Made by a program: the position numbers and the translations under genes
In this document: positions 45,342-57,602 of the stretch, one piece after another
Layout of the letters: each line of letters starts with the position of its first letter
Numbering within the stretch: position 1 is the first letter of the stretch
Notes under the pieces: model-generated
Told to the model about the DNA's origin: nothing
Databases searched by the model: none
Seen by the model: only the letters and a program-made list of their open reading frames with translations
DNA from: Nemophila menziesii
Taxonomy: Eukaryota; Streptophyta; Magnoliopsida; Boraginales; Hydrophyllaceae
Length of the DNA: 64,000 bases
Direction of reading: 5' to 3'
NCBI GenBank assembly: GCA_029959085.1
Contig: JARWIR010000010.1
Span: 38,060,731 to 38,124,730 of the forward strand

Positions 45342-46241
45342 TTCTAACTTTTAAAATAATTATTTGACTTTACAAAATTTGTGTCTGTACGCATACAATT
45401 GAACAAGTTTTTGATACACCTGTCCCGATTAGTTGGTATCTTAGCAACATCTGCTTAGCAAGATAATTTCGTACTTTTATTTTATTTTGAAATGTACATA
45501 TTTTCAAAGACAAAAAAGAGCATATATATGAAAGTATTGTTCCTTCTACAGTTTATAGCCTTCAAAACTATTTTAGCATTTTGGCATATTTAGCTACTTG
45601 AACGGATCCTTGATTATAAGTTTTCTTTTTATACATGGTGTTCAGGCTAATTTTCGCGCACCACTAATAATTTCATTGAAAATATACACGTCTCCTCGTT
45701 CATATTCCGACTTAATTAAAACTAGGTGTCCATGTTCAGGAGAAGATTCGAACCTTGTATCTCTTAATTTACCCCTTTTAAGGTTGATTATAAGTATTTA
45801 GCACTATGAATTGTGGTTATAATACATTTGACAAAAAAAAAGTGGTTCTAGCATGCCTGAAGAAATAAAATAGAGGGATGGTATAGTTTTCTTCTAAATA
45901 TTATTAATTCAGTGCATAGCTCGTTTCATTTTTGTATGAATTCATCACCAATGATCACGAGATCGAAAAGTCATACATTACTCCAGATTCCTTACCCGAT
46001 GATCTTGACTCCGGAGTCGTTTTAAAACTCTCCCTTGAAGTCACCGTCAAGAAATCCCGAATCGCGTGAACCTTATATCTCCGGTAGACCTGAAACTCCT
46101 TTCATCTACGAAAGTGGGTAGTCTCATGCTATCCAACGATTCTTCGGAGGGTGTATTCCATGGTCCGTCTTTGACGTGTGTATGAGGTAAATTTTACATA
46201 ACCCTATGTTATTGGCCACACACTTGAGTATGATTATTGAG
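45342..46241. other. Spacer, nothing recognised
   Basis: 45598-45801 is open but its theme (GTTCAGGCTAATTTTCGCGC, later 'gattcgaacc') looks like a dispersed repeat rather than a gene. 45930-46190 has a less AT-rich composition and could be an old exon fragment, but no protein is recognisable. Confidence 0.35.
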
Positions 46242-46246
46242 GAACC

Positions 46247-46738
46247 TATTCGAAAATATTGGATTTTGCAATTTAGGATCGTGCATAGAAGAAAATGAAT
46301 TGAAAAGAATAATAATATTTTACGTGGTTCAAACAAAGATGCCTATGTCCACAGAGTAATTTAATATAATCACTTAAACTATTACGACTTGGTTTTTGTG
46401 TAGAAAAACCTGAAACCCTTCATAAAAGAAAGAACAAAGAACTCTCACATTTATCTAAAAATCTAACCACTATAGGATCATTACACACCCACGGTTAACT
46501 AATATATATGATTCTCTCTCTTGGATCTTGCGTATCTTTTTTTTGTCTTCAACAATCAACATATGTTATTTATTTATAGGCCTTCACAACCAAAAAAAGC
46601 GATGAATCTAGTCATCTTAGAAGACTCCAAATTTTTCAAGTTTCGAAGACAACCATTAACTCCATGACTACTTGGTTTCTCAAGACACCATCTAATCTTT
46701 CAATGCTTTGGTTAATGGATGTGGGTCAAATCTCAACA
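46247..46738 (-). repeat. LTR1 of the gag-only array
   Basis: Outer end degenerate (TATTCG for TGTTGGG), inner end CTCAACA followed by ATTCCTTCC, a plausible polypurine tract on the minus strand. Confidence 0.75.
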
Positions 46739-46989
46739 ATTCCTTCCTTGACGAGCATCCCTAAATATCTCAACAATATCGATAATGAAAAATTCTAATT
46801 GAGTTCCTTAAATTGTTTTGAACAAACACTCGACGCTCGATCACCTACGCTTCTTTCACCATCTCAAAAAACACGACCCTCCAAGATATAGATATTCTTT
46901 GTGTTGATTTTTTCACTCAATATGAATTGGTTATGTTTGAAAACTTTACACTGATTACCTCAAATGATGTAACTCCACCCATGTGATGT

Positions 46990-47776
46990 AAACAGCCCTA
47001 ACGAAATGATGTTGCTATGATTCGATGGTACATATCTCGCATTTGAAAAGGTTTTGGTATTGTCATTGTTTAGTTACAAGTGGACATATCCAGCGCCCTC
47101 TACCTTCATCACCTCGTTGTTTGAAACAGTATTGTGATCAAGCTTCTTGTATTTATACAAAGTTTCAAACAAGTCTAGATCATTGCACATATGAATGGAA
47201 GAAGCCAGATCTAAGATCCATTCAGGTTTCTTCATATTAGACTTAATAATATATTTGGTCACCTCAATAAATGTGACATCCTCTTCAATTAGATTTGAAC
47301 TTAAACCTAACTGGAATTGAATTTTATATTTGACAATTTGAAATATCTTAATTCCTCGATCATTTGAGGCACCAAGTTTGGGATTGGCCTTTCTTTCGAC
47401 AATAGTAGCATTTTGTTTCATTATTGTCACGAATCCGGGACTACGGTCTTCCATATTTACTTTAGTCATTATTCTCATAACTTCTCCCTTGTTCTGAACC
47501 CTCTACAACAAGTGCATTCTCATTACTAATACTGTTTCCTTTTCCCATCATTTGTTCATTTTCATGAACGAGTGCAGTGACATCATTCATACTAAGTGTC
47601 TTACTCCCAACTAGCGTTGTCTGTATCAACGATTTGTAAGACCTCGGTAAGAAAGACACCAATAAAAAGGCTTGTTTCTCATTCTCGAACCTCTCATCAA
47701 TATTTAGAAGCTGACACACTAGTTTATTGCATGAATTGATATGACTTTGAATTTTGACTCCCTCCTCCATTTTCAA
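46990..47776 (-). pseudogene. Copia gag/protease-start relic, internal unit 1
   Basis: 47776-47462: KMEEGVKIQSHINSCNKLVC, FLPRSYKSLIQTTLVG and MNDVTALVHENEQM, the UBN2-type Copia gag. 47478-47074 continues in another frame to WILDLASSIHMCND, which corresponds to the protease active-site region WILDSG-SSHMC but has lost the DSG/DTG residues. The coding sequence stops there. The gag zinc knuckle was not seen. Confidence 0.7.
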
Positions 47777-48158
47777 AAACTAAAGTTTCATCTTAAGGCA
47801 ATAATCGGTTCGTCATCAATTTCGATGCATATATATTCTTGAGTTTCTCCCATAAAGTCGTCGGTGTTGTATTCTTCATCACATTGAATTTTGATCTCGG
47901 GAGCAAAAGTCAATCAAATTGTTTTAACATCTTTTTTTTCATGGAAAAAGGAATTCCAAATTACACTATTCATACTTCGAGGCTTTTCTTCCCCCAAAGC
48001 TAGTTCAAAACCCTATTGTACGGAAAAGTATTAAATGGTAATCTACCACAATGTGAAACTCACCTTACCATCGAACAATGGAACTTCAAATTTTGGTGCA
48101 TACGCCATCCTTCTTTTCAAGACTTATATGCAACACAACCCAAACTCTAATACCACTT

Positions 48159-48661
48159 TGTTGGGAAAGATATTTAATTTTATATTCTAGGATCGTGCAA
48201 AGAAGAAAATTGGATTGACAAGAACAACAATATTTTATGTGGTTCAGCCAAAGATGCCTACATCGACAAAGTAATTCACTATAATCACTCACACTACGAC
48301 AACTTGGTTTTTGTACGGGAAAACCTGAAACCCTCTCATAGAAGAAAGGAAAAACAACTCTTACACTTATCCAAAACTATAACCACTATTGGATTGTTAC
48401 ACACTCACAGTTGATTGGCATATATGATTCTTTCTCTTGGATCTTTCGTAAATCTCTCTTTTTTTTGTCTTCACCCATCAACATATGGTACCTACTTATT
48501 AGAATCCACAACCAAGCAAATCAATAAATCTAGTCATCTTGCAAGACTCCAAACCTTTCGAGTTTCCAAGACAACCATTAACTCGAAGACTACTTGGTCA
48601 CCCAAGACACCATTTAGTCTTCCAATGAGTTGGTTCATGGATGTCAGTCAAAAATTCAGTA
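48159..48661 (-). repeat. LTR2 (central) of the gag-only array
   Basis: Starts TGTTGGG on the plus strand. Next to it on the lower side the minus strand reads TGGTATTAGAG, a near-match to the initiator tRNA-Met PBS. It serves both internals, as expected after LTR recombination. Confidence 0.78.
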
Positions 48662-49138
48662 ATCCCTCCCTTGACGAGCATCCCAAACACCTCGAAAATA
48701 TCATATAATGAAACTTTCTTCTTAAGTTCCATGACTTGTTTTGGAAAAAACTCGACGCTCGATCACCAATACTTATGTCACCAACTCAAGCAACCCAACC
48801 CTCCAAGATATAGATATTCTTTGTGTTGATTTTTCCACTCAATATGAATTGGTCATGTTTGAAAACTTTACAACAATTACCTCGACTGATGCATCACCAC
48901 CCATGTGATGTCAACAACACCAACAAAATGATTTTTCTACCGCTCGACGATACGTATCTCATATTTGAAAAGGTTTTGGCATCACCACTTTTTAGTTGCA
49001 ACTGCAAGCGGACACGTCAAAATCCCTCTATCTTCATCACCTCGTTATTTGCAGCAGTAATGTGATCAAGATTCCTTTTGGAATACAGATTTTCAAACAA
49101 GTCTCGATCATTGCACATATGAACGAAAAAAGCAGAAT

Positions 49139-49859
49139 CTAATATCCATTTGGGGTTTTCATATTAGACTTAACAATATCTGTAGTCACCTCAATAAATG
49201 TGACATCCTCTTCAGTTAGGTTTGAAATTGAGTCATCCCCGATCTTGAATTTTTCATTTGACAATTTAAAATCTTTTAAGTTCTCGATCATTTGACGACA
49301 CCGAGTTTGGATATGAACTTTTTTCCATAATAGTAGCATTCCTAGTAAAAAACCCGACAGCGCGATCTTCCATCTTTATGTTGGCCATTCTTCTCATAAC
49401 TCCTTCCTCGTTCAGATTCCTATGCAACAAGTGCATTCCTATTATTATTAGTGTTTTATTTTTCCAACCATCCATTTATTTTCATGAAGAATGAAGTGAC
49501 ATCATCCATACTAAGTGTATTCCTCCCTAACAACATTGTTTGTACCAACAGTTTGTAAGACTCGGTAAGAAAGACAACAATAAAAGAGTTTGTTCCTCAT
49601 CCTCGAGCTTCCCATCAATTTTTAGAAGTTGATACACTAACTGATTGAATGAATTGATATGAATTTGAATTTTGACTCCCTCTTCCATTTTCAAAGAGTA
49701 AAGTTCTATCCTAAGGCATAACTGAATCTTCATCGATTTCGATGCGTATGTATCCTCGATTTTCTCCAACAATGTCGTCGATGTTGTATCCTTTATCACA
49801 TTGAATTTGATCTCGGAAGAAAGAGTCAATTGAATCATGTTAACATCCTTCTTTCTCAT
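49139..49859 (-). pseudogene. Copia gag/protease-start relic, internal unit 2
   Basis: 49859-49527: gag with LTLSSEIKFNVIKDTTSTT, LEKIEDTYASKSMKIQLCL and KMEEGVKIQIHINSFNQLVY. 49475-49139 has the later gag linker (AVGFFTRNATIM, SNLTEEDVTFIEV), collinear with unit 1. Several frame breaks and stops. It extends further into gag's 5' side than unit 1 does as open frame. Confidence 0.7.
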
Positions 49860-50068
49860 GGAATTTCAAATAACATTAGTCATACCTTGAGACTTTTCTT
49901 CCTCCAAAGTTAGTTCAAGACCTTGTTATATGAGAAGGTCTTAAATAGTAATCTGCCACAACACAAAACTCACCTTACCATCGAACAATGGAACTTCAGA
50001 TTTTCATGTAGACGTCACCATTCTTTTCAAGACTTCAATGCAACACAACCACAAATATGATACCACAT

Positions 50069-50584
50069 TGTTGGGTTAATAATTGATTTCATGTTCTAGG
50101 GTCGTGCATAGAAGAAAAATGAATTGACAAAAACAACAATATTTTATGTGGTTCGGCCAAAGATTTTTACGTCCACGGAGTAATTTACTATAATCATTCA
50201 CACTATTACAAATTTGTTTTTGTGCGGAAAATCATGAAACCCTCTCACAAAAGAAAAAACAAAGAATTCTCACACTCATCCAATACTCAAACCATTATAG
50301 GATCGTTACCCACTCACAATTGACTAAACTACATGATTCTTGCTCTTAAATCTTGTAAGTCTCTCTTATTTTTTTTCTTTTTTCTTGTCGTCAACCATCA
50401 AAATGTGGTACCTATTTATAGGCATTCACAACCAAACAAACCAATGAATCTAGTCATCTTGGAAGACTCCAAACCTTTCAAGTTTCCAAAAAAAAAAAAA
50501 ATTAACTCCAAGACTACTTGGTTTCCCTAGACACCATTTAGTCTTCCAATACATTGGTTCATTAATGTGATTTAAAACTCAATA
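50069..50584 (-). repeat. LTR3 of the gag-only array
   Basis: Plus-strand start TGTTGGG, end CTCAATA. Just below it the minus strand reads TGGTATCATATT, a partial PBS. It is flanked on the right by GAACC. Confidence 0.75.
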
Positions 50585-50589
50585 GAACC

Positions 50590-51490
50590 TTCATATTAGG
50601 GTGGCTTCCAGCCACAAATAAATTTGGGACAGTCGTCAAGTTAATGACAACCTATGCTATCAAACCAAGTTGCAGGTGTTTCTAACACAACTTTCCTGGA
50701 AGGTAATCATGCAATGACAACAAATTCAACCCAATGTAAGAAATGTATGTATCACAAGTTATGGGGATTTGAAGGATATATTTGGTAAGTCAAGTGCTTG
50801 TTTGGATTCGAGTAGAGAAATTACTTTTGTTGGCACTAGAATAATGTAGTTCGATACACTAAAGACGACGAATCACTCTAATTTGAAGAATTGGTTTAGG
50901 AAGTCACGAACTTATTGGTCAAAGAATGGCATCAATTAAACGCGCACCAAATATTTGTGAAAAAACTCAAAACAAATTATTTTGAGAATTTAGTCTCTGT
51001 AGAGAATGTAAATGATCCCACTGCTATTTTGAATGGAACCTTGTTGGCAGGAAGCCAGTGTATTTAGTTTAAATGGGTTTTGATGTGACAAATTATTTTA
51101 TGATCTAAATATCACTTATATGTTAACAAAAATTCCTCTCAAAATAAATTTATAAATACATCTTAGGAAAAACATTTTCATTCGAACTCTTTTACTCTTG
51201 TAATGATCAACTCATTTCATCTCGGTAAATATATCTACTATAACTGATCTTCAATTGGCAGCTTATATTTAGTTTTTCTATTCTAAATTCCTATTTGGAA
51301 GACTCTATAGATAATACTTTGCTAATTTTAGTGTTGCTTATACCCACAGTCCTATTTTCGTATACTCACTTTTTTATAGAAGAAAAAGAAACAATATAAA
51401 AAGAATGAAAAATGAAAATTACATTTGGGTTGAAGGAGAGAAAAAATTAGTAAAGTCATAACTAATTACTTCAATAGCATATTTAGAACT
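50590..51490. other. Spacer, nothing recognised
   Basis: AT-rich, no convincing ORF. It lies between the gag-only array and the 5'-truncated LINE. Confidence 0.4.
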
Positions 51491-51494
51491 GTAG

Positions 51495-54400
51495 GCCCTA
51501 GATTTTTTTTGCCCCAGTTATTGGGTTGATAAAGCCTAGTGTGAATGAAAATATGAACAAATCCCTTATTGCTTCTATTTCCCATGGTGGGGCTAAGCCA
51601 ACTATTTAGAAGCTGGGTTCGAATAAGGCTCCTGGACCTGATGGATGCACTAGTATCTTTTCTAAAATGTATTAGGATATTTTAAAAATGGATATTATGA
51701 GAGTTATTCATAATTATTGGAATAATGGTTCCAGTTTAGAGCAAATTAACCAAACTTTCATAGCTTTCATACCTAACGTTGGCATACCTTTCGAGGTTGG
51801 TCATTTTAGACCAATTAGTTGCACAAACTTCATTTACAAAATAATCTTTAAATTTTGGTAAATAGGTATACAACCTATTATGCCACTCCTAGTTAATAAA
51901 AAACAAAGTGGTATTATTCCAGGAAGGAAAATACAAGAAAATGTTTTCATTTCCCATGAATTAATCACTCATTTAAAATAAAAAAGGACATAAAACAATA
52001 CTTAATGGCTATAAAAGTTGATTTTAAGAAGGATTGTGAATTCATAGAGTGGTAATTCTTATAAAAATTACTTACTAAAATGAGTTTTCATGAAAATTTG
52101 GTTGATAGAATTATGATTTGTATTTCATCAGTTAAATATTCTGTGTTGATAAATGGAAAGGATTATCCCATGTGTAAACACTCTAGAGGAACTAGGCAAG
52201 GGGACCCACTCTCCCCTTTCCTTTTTTTCTTAACAACCAAAACACTCAATGTGTTAGTAAAATATAAAATTTAAAAGAATTTACTTGATGGATATAAGAT
52301 AGGTATTAAATGCCCTACAATATCTCATCTTTTGTTTGCATATGATAGCATTTTTTCTTGACAACTTACAAAGATATTGAAAGTTTTAATTGTATTATGA
52401 ATGAGTACAATAAAGCCACATGCCTCTTTTCAAATAAAGATAATTGTGGAATTTTATTTAGTACTAATACTCTGAGCCACATAAAATGTACTATGTAAGG
52501 TAGACTTAATATGAAAGAAATTGAATCTTTAGGGATGTATTTAGGCATTCCAACAGATTAGAAATAAAACAAGAAATTTGGATTGGCTAATAGTTAGAAT
52601 TCTTAATAAAATGGAAAAATGGAAAACTTTGTTTTTATCTGAAAGTGGTAAAAAGGTACTAATAAAAGCTTTAATTAATAGTTTACCAAACTACTTGATG
52701 TCAACTGTTTCAATTCCAAAATACTTTTGCAACACCATAAACAACATAATAGCTAGATGTTTGTGGGGAAAAAATATAAAAAGAGCATTCATTATATGAA
52801 TTTGGATTCTCTCTGCCTTTCTAAAACTTTAGGTTGATTGGGGTTATGATATTTACATATTATAAACTTAGCTCTTCTGGGAAAACATGCATGGAATATA
52901 TTAAATCAACTTGAATTATTGTTAGCAAGACTTTTAAAAGTCAAGTATAATAATTATGAGAATTTTTAAATGCTAAAGTTGGTCACTCTCCATCTCTTGG
53001 ATGGAGAAGTCTAATTGAAGAAAGAAAAAATTTCAGTGATGATCTACATAGGAAAATTGGTGATAGTTAGACTATTGACATACATACTGATAATTGGATT
53101 AATAATACTAACTCTATAATAAATTCGAGAGATAATAGTCTTTTGATAGTTAAGAATTTGATAAAGCAAGATACCTTAACTTGGAATGTTGATCTTATAA
53201 AAATAATTACCCACCTGATCTGGCTAAAATTATTCTCCACATGCCTCTTCCTAGTTGTGTATAATGATTTTTGTACCTAGAACTTTTCATAGGATGGGAA
53301 TTATACAGTTAAAATAGCTTATTATAATATCAAGCAAAAAAAAAAGAACAAGAAAAATCTAAAGTTTGTAAAAATTGTTCCTCAACTTAAATAAATGATG
53401 ATGCTGGTGAAATTTCATTTGGAACATGAAGTGTAAACCAAAAATTAGAAATTTGATTTGGAAATGTGTGAAGAATAACCTCTCAACTAAGAAAAACTTT
53501 TACAATTGAAAATGCACTAAAAGTAAAATTTGTAAAGTGTGTAATGAAGCAGAAGAGATTATTGTAGATATTGTTTTTGCTTGCCCTTGGGCTAAAGCAG
53601 TCTGGCATTGTTCTCCATGAACCTTGAAAACTCATAATTTTTCCTCCTTAAGGATTGGCGAATGGTTCTTAACCACTAATGCCTCCTTGAAGGAAAATGA
53701 TAAAAAATTGCAGTTTACCAGCTGAACTATTAAGTTACATAATGTTGCATATATGGAAGGAAAAAATAAATTTATTTTCAAAAATATAAACCCTAACCCT
53801 CTTTATACCGTTCAAAGAAAATGGGAAGGAATATAACACCAATACCACAAATTCTAATGATGCAAACATTGTTGAGCTCAAGTAAAAAAGAAGACGAAAG
53901 TGAAAAAAGAAAAAGTAAAAAAGTAAATGAAAATGTAAAGTATAAAGATAAAAGTAAAAAAATGGAAATGAAATATGTACTAGTATATTTTATTTACAAG
54001 ATGGGAAAAGGAGCTTCATTAGTTAGATTCCGCTTCTAATAGTAAACTAAAAATTTATACATATGCTCATTATCTGATCTTGGGTGAACAATTGTTGTTA
54101 TTATCAACGATCACAAATGAAGTTTAATTAAAAGAGAATCAAAGTGTACTGAAATTAAAGATGCTATTGAAGCGGAAGTATTGGGTGTATTATAGGGTTG
54201 TGGAGTGGCACAAGATTACCCAATCAATACAACTATTTGAAAAATGATTGTAAAGTGTTATGAAACCGTTAATTTTGTAAATTTCTAGTAGTAATTTTAG
54301 ATGTTATAATATTATTAAATTTATTTGCCAAACTTTGAAAATTTGTGATCCTTATTTTTTTTTTTTTTTTTTGATTAAATACAAAGTTGATGATGTAACT

Positions 54401-54563
54401 GATTGAGTCGCAAAATACGCGATAAGAGACACATTGTTTGATGATTGGAATGTTAATTCTTTTCTAATTAATTCAGCTGATTCATTTTGACATTGTTATT
54501 AGTGGCATACGAATGATTTTATTTTAGACTATTTTTAATTTATATAAACGTTTGACAAAAAAA
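51495..54563 (+). pseudogene. 5'-truncated, decayed LINE ORF2 (LINE C)
   Basis: Follows LINE A ORF2 from about residue 425 to the end. Visible parts: KLGSNKAPGPDG (51617), HFRPISCTNFIYK (51801), RQGDPLSPFLF-like (52197), FAYDS at about 52335 in place of FADDS so the first catalytic Asp is Tyr, DWLIVRILNKMEKWK (52578), a zf-RVT block with KPKIRNLIW (53432) and CKVCNEAEE (53535), and an RNase H tail VAKYAIRDTLFDDWN (54406). The 3' end AACGTTTGACAAAAAAA (to 54563) resembles the LINE A terminus, so this is a true 3' end. Many stops and frameshifts. Missing 5' part is typical of incomplete reverse transcription. Confidence 0.85.
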
Positions 54564-54569
54564 TACTAA

Positions 54570-55730
54570 TACTTTTTTTTTATACTAATTATTTTATATT
54601 ATTGTTGAATAAATAGTAGATCAGAAAGATCATTCTCCAATATATTGTTAGAGGAATGTTTTTTCCATTATCATTTATCAAATAGTAATATATTCTTTTT
54701 CACGTGAGTATTAACTTGCATGTCTCCTCCACAGTATTTTTCTGAAAGCTTGTGTCCTGCACACAGTATTATTTTGTTGAATATTGAGAGTAATTCCTTC
54801 CAAAAATAAATAAATAAATATTGAGAGTAATTTAATGATAGAACTGTGGCAAAGACGAAAAGGGGAGTAAATTATCAACAACCTGGCAACATTGACAATG
54901 CTTAAGCAAACTCTAGACATGGGAACGACATTGGACGACAAATGTCTAGTCAGTTGACAAGAGCTTGCAAATATATACTCTATTACTATCTCTGATTAAA
55001 TTTTTTTTTTTGGAATGAACATGGTTAAACTACGGTTACAAAAGCACGTTGCTTTATTTAATTATTCATATCATGTAGGACAATTACACCTATGTATTAT
55101 GATACATCTTTTGTCGTAAATATATATATTTTTTTCCTTTCAGTTATGTGTGTCATCACTGTTGGAACATCATTTATATTTTTATGACATGTTTAATCAA
55201 ATCAAAAGTTGGCCACATCTGATAAAGCAAGCAAACATGGAGTACATGCTTAGATTCCCCGAGAGAAACTCTTCATATTGTTCTTTTTATAAAGAGAGTG
55301 GTCCGGACTAATTTCGCATATCTGAAGTATTCTTACCGCGAATATATATGTCTTTCTATTATACTTCAGAACTAGATCACATAAGTTATGAGAGAAATTT
55401 ATATCATATATCTTTTATTTACTTACACTCTTAAAAGGTAAAAGTAGTCTCAAGACCCTCGTTAGTTCAATCCGACTGGGTTATAACTCCATATTGTTTT
55501 CAATTTATTTGAATAAGGCGGTATTAACAATTCTTGCCGGGAGATGTTACTCTAATTTCAAAAACTTAAATTTTTAATAGTGTTGGTGGTTCATATGAAT
55601 TTAAAAATGTCTTAATAAATCTCACAAAAAATATATATACTTCTTTATATATATTTTTTGATAAATCAAAACTAAGTTGTATAAACTATTTATTTCTCAA
55701 TTACACTTTAAAATATAAAAAATGTAACAA
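54570..55730. other. Spacer, nothing recognised
   Basis: AT-rich. 55290-55480 contains a phrase loosely similar to 45640-45780 (CTAATTTCGC, 'aagaccctcgttagttcaatccg'), probably a dispersed repeat fragment. Confidence 0.35.
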
Positions 55731-55735
55731 TGACT

Positions 55736-56271
55736 TAGGGATGTTTGTTTGCATTTAATAAGATCTTAATCTGGTTCATTAAAACACTATATTCATAAGG
55801 CTGTTTGTTTTTACTGACCAATTCAGATCTGAATAGCTCTTAACTAGTCTGTTTCATTAAGATTTAAAACTAAGGGGGTGTTTGTTTGCACTTAATGGCC
55901 TCTTAATCTAGTTCATTAAGACACTGGATCAATAAGACTGTTTGTTTTTACTGGTCAATTAAGATCTAAAATACCTCTTAACTAGTCTGTTTCATTAAGA
56001 TTTCAAACCGAGTCTGAATCATTCAGACACTGCCTCTTAACAGAATAAGTTCTATTCAGCTGTTCATTCAGCATTCAGCACTTATTACTTAAAAAAACAA
56101 ACGACGCCTAAGTTGTATTCAACTGCTCATTCAGCATTCAGCACTTATTACTTAAAAAACAAACGACACCTAAGTCTGATTCATGCAGACCCTTCCTTTA
56201 ACATAATAAGTCATATTCAGCTGTTATTCAGCATTCAGTACTTATTACTTAAAAAAATCAAACGGCACCTA
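55736..56271. mobile_element. Cluster of nested GTGTTTGTTTGC-type MITE copies
   Basis: A truncated copy (55743-55870) precedes a fuller copy that starts GGGGGTGTTTGTTTGC (55873) and ends AAAAACAAACGACGCCT (near 56110). Two more copies of the 3' end follow (to about 56172 and 56271), each with CATTCAGCACTTATTACTTAAA and an ACAAACGACACC-like or CAAACGGCACC end. The ends are inverted repeats of each other. These match the style of common plant hAT-like MITEs. No ORF. Confidence 0.65.
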
Positions 56272-56761
56272 GTCTATATATTGAACTAATTTACCTGGTT
56301 TGGAAATATAGATTAGGTTAAAAGGCATTACTCTGTGAGTATTTTTTAAATAATAAATATAAAAAATATATATACTTAAATTTATTGTTTAATAAATTTT
56401 TATCTATTAAAACATATTTTAAAAAATTTGGATTTCTCTTCATAGTGTAATAGTTTTTTATTTATTAGAGTAAGAATTTTTTTAATATGTCGATTTTTTA
56501 TAAATTTTATATGATCAATCAACTTTTTTTTCTTAAAACAAATATGCAAGTAAACTTTTTTTCAAAAAAATACGTCTTATAGTGTTTCCATAATTTCATA
56601 ATAATCACTTCGCTCGTATATAAATAAATTAAAACTCAACTTTACTTTAACAATTTTTGGTTATTTTACATTATATATAATATATATATTAAAAAAAATT
56701 ATATAATTACATATAATATAAAAACGAGTAATGATATATACCGACCAAAATCATACCATTC

Positions 56762-56880
56762 AACATACTATCTATACCTTAACGTAATTTGGTTGGAAGT
56801 AAATTGTTAAAGTCGAGTTAATAAATAAATTAACTATTTATTTCCAACCAAATCACGTCATATTATAGATGGTATATGTT
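56762..56880. repeat. Foldback element, 50-base arms
   Basis: AACATACTATCTATA...GTAATTTGGTTGGAAGTAAA is mirrored by TTTATTTCCAACCAAATCACG...TATAGATGGTATATGTT, with a loop of about 20 bases. The transcript would form a near-perfect hairpin. Likely a tiny MITE; a small-RNA precursor is possible but unsupported. Confidence 0.65.
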
Positions 56881-56889
56881 AGATCTAGA

Positions 56890-57600
56890 TGGTTCGAATT
56901 TGAATGATAATATATCATTTCTCTAAATATGAGTTATTTTACAGATTTTGCATGACATTCGTAGGTTTTTTATAGTATAAATTTACATAATATAGGGATC
57001 AAAGATATTTTGATTTACATGGGATATCTGTAAATGTTGGCAATCATTATATGATATTTTTCAATTTAATTTGAATCTTAAAATGAGAAATTTTGAAGGC
57101 AAAAATTAGACAGGGTACAAGATTGTACCACATTGGACGTATACCAAGATTGTGCAACTTAAGGTATGTGTTTTTTCTACCTAAAGGATCAAAGAAAAAA
57201 ACATGACAAGAAAGGTTTGTTCTACATCAATTGAGTGAAGAATGGATGAAAATATAATTTTTTCATTACTTCTACAGGTTTGTCTCGGAATTACAAACCA
57301 GCTGGAGCATCTGCTAAAGAACAACTTTTGAGAAAGTCTCTGTTAAGTTTAGGTTATAATCAGTTGCAGTTTCCATATTAACATATAGGAAATATTATTG
57401 TATATTCTGTGTAGAATCTCGTGATTGTATCTGTGCTCTTACTTTTAATTAAAAAAAAAACGAACAGAGAATGTTAAAATAAAAGAAAGGGAAAATATAT
57501 AAAATTAATAAATATATCATAGATTGAGACTGAAAATTGAAGTTTTTTCTGTTTTTAAAAGAATATAATTAACAATAAAGTATACTAAAAAAAAGAATTC
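56890..57600. other. Spacer, nothing recognised
   Basis: AT-rich with no ORF of note. Confidence 0.4.
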
Positions 57601-57602
57601 TG

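Larger units (their letters stand above)
46247..50584 (-). mobile_element. Gag-only Copia-type element with three LTRs
   Basis: Arrangement on the minus strand: LTR3 (50584-50069), internal (50068-48662), LTR2 (48661-48159), internal (48158-46739), LTR1 (46738-46247). LTRs are about 492-516 bp and share blocks such as GATCGTGCA-AGAAGAAAA, TTTTATGTGGTTC and AAACCCTCTCA. GAACC directly flanks the whole array (46242-46246, 50585-50589), so it entered as one element and grew a repeat unit by LTR-LTR unequal crossing over. Both internals are about 1.4 kb and hold only gag plus the start of protease. Neither has integrase or reverse transcriptase, as in TR-GAG elements, so movement would need proteins in trans. 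Confidence 0.8.

Noticed and set aside
53821..54039. Lys-rich 72-residue ORF
   Set aside because: It falls in the linker between zf-RVT and RNase H of the decayed LINE C.
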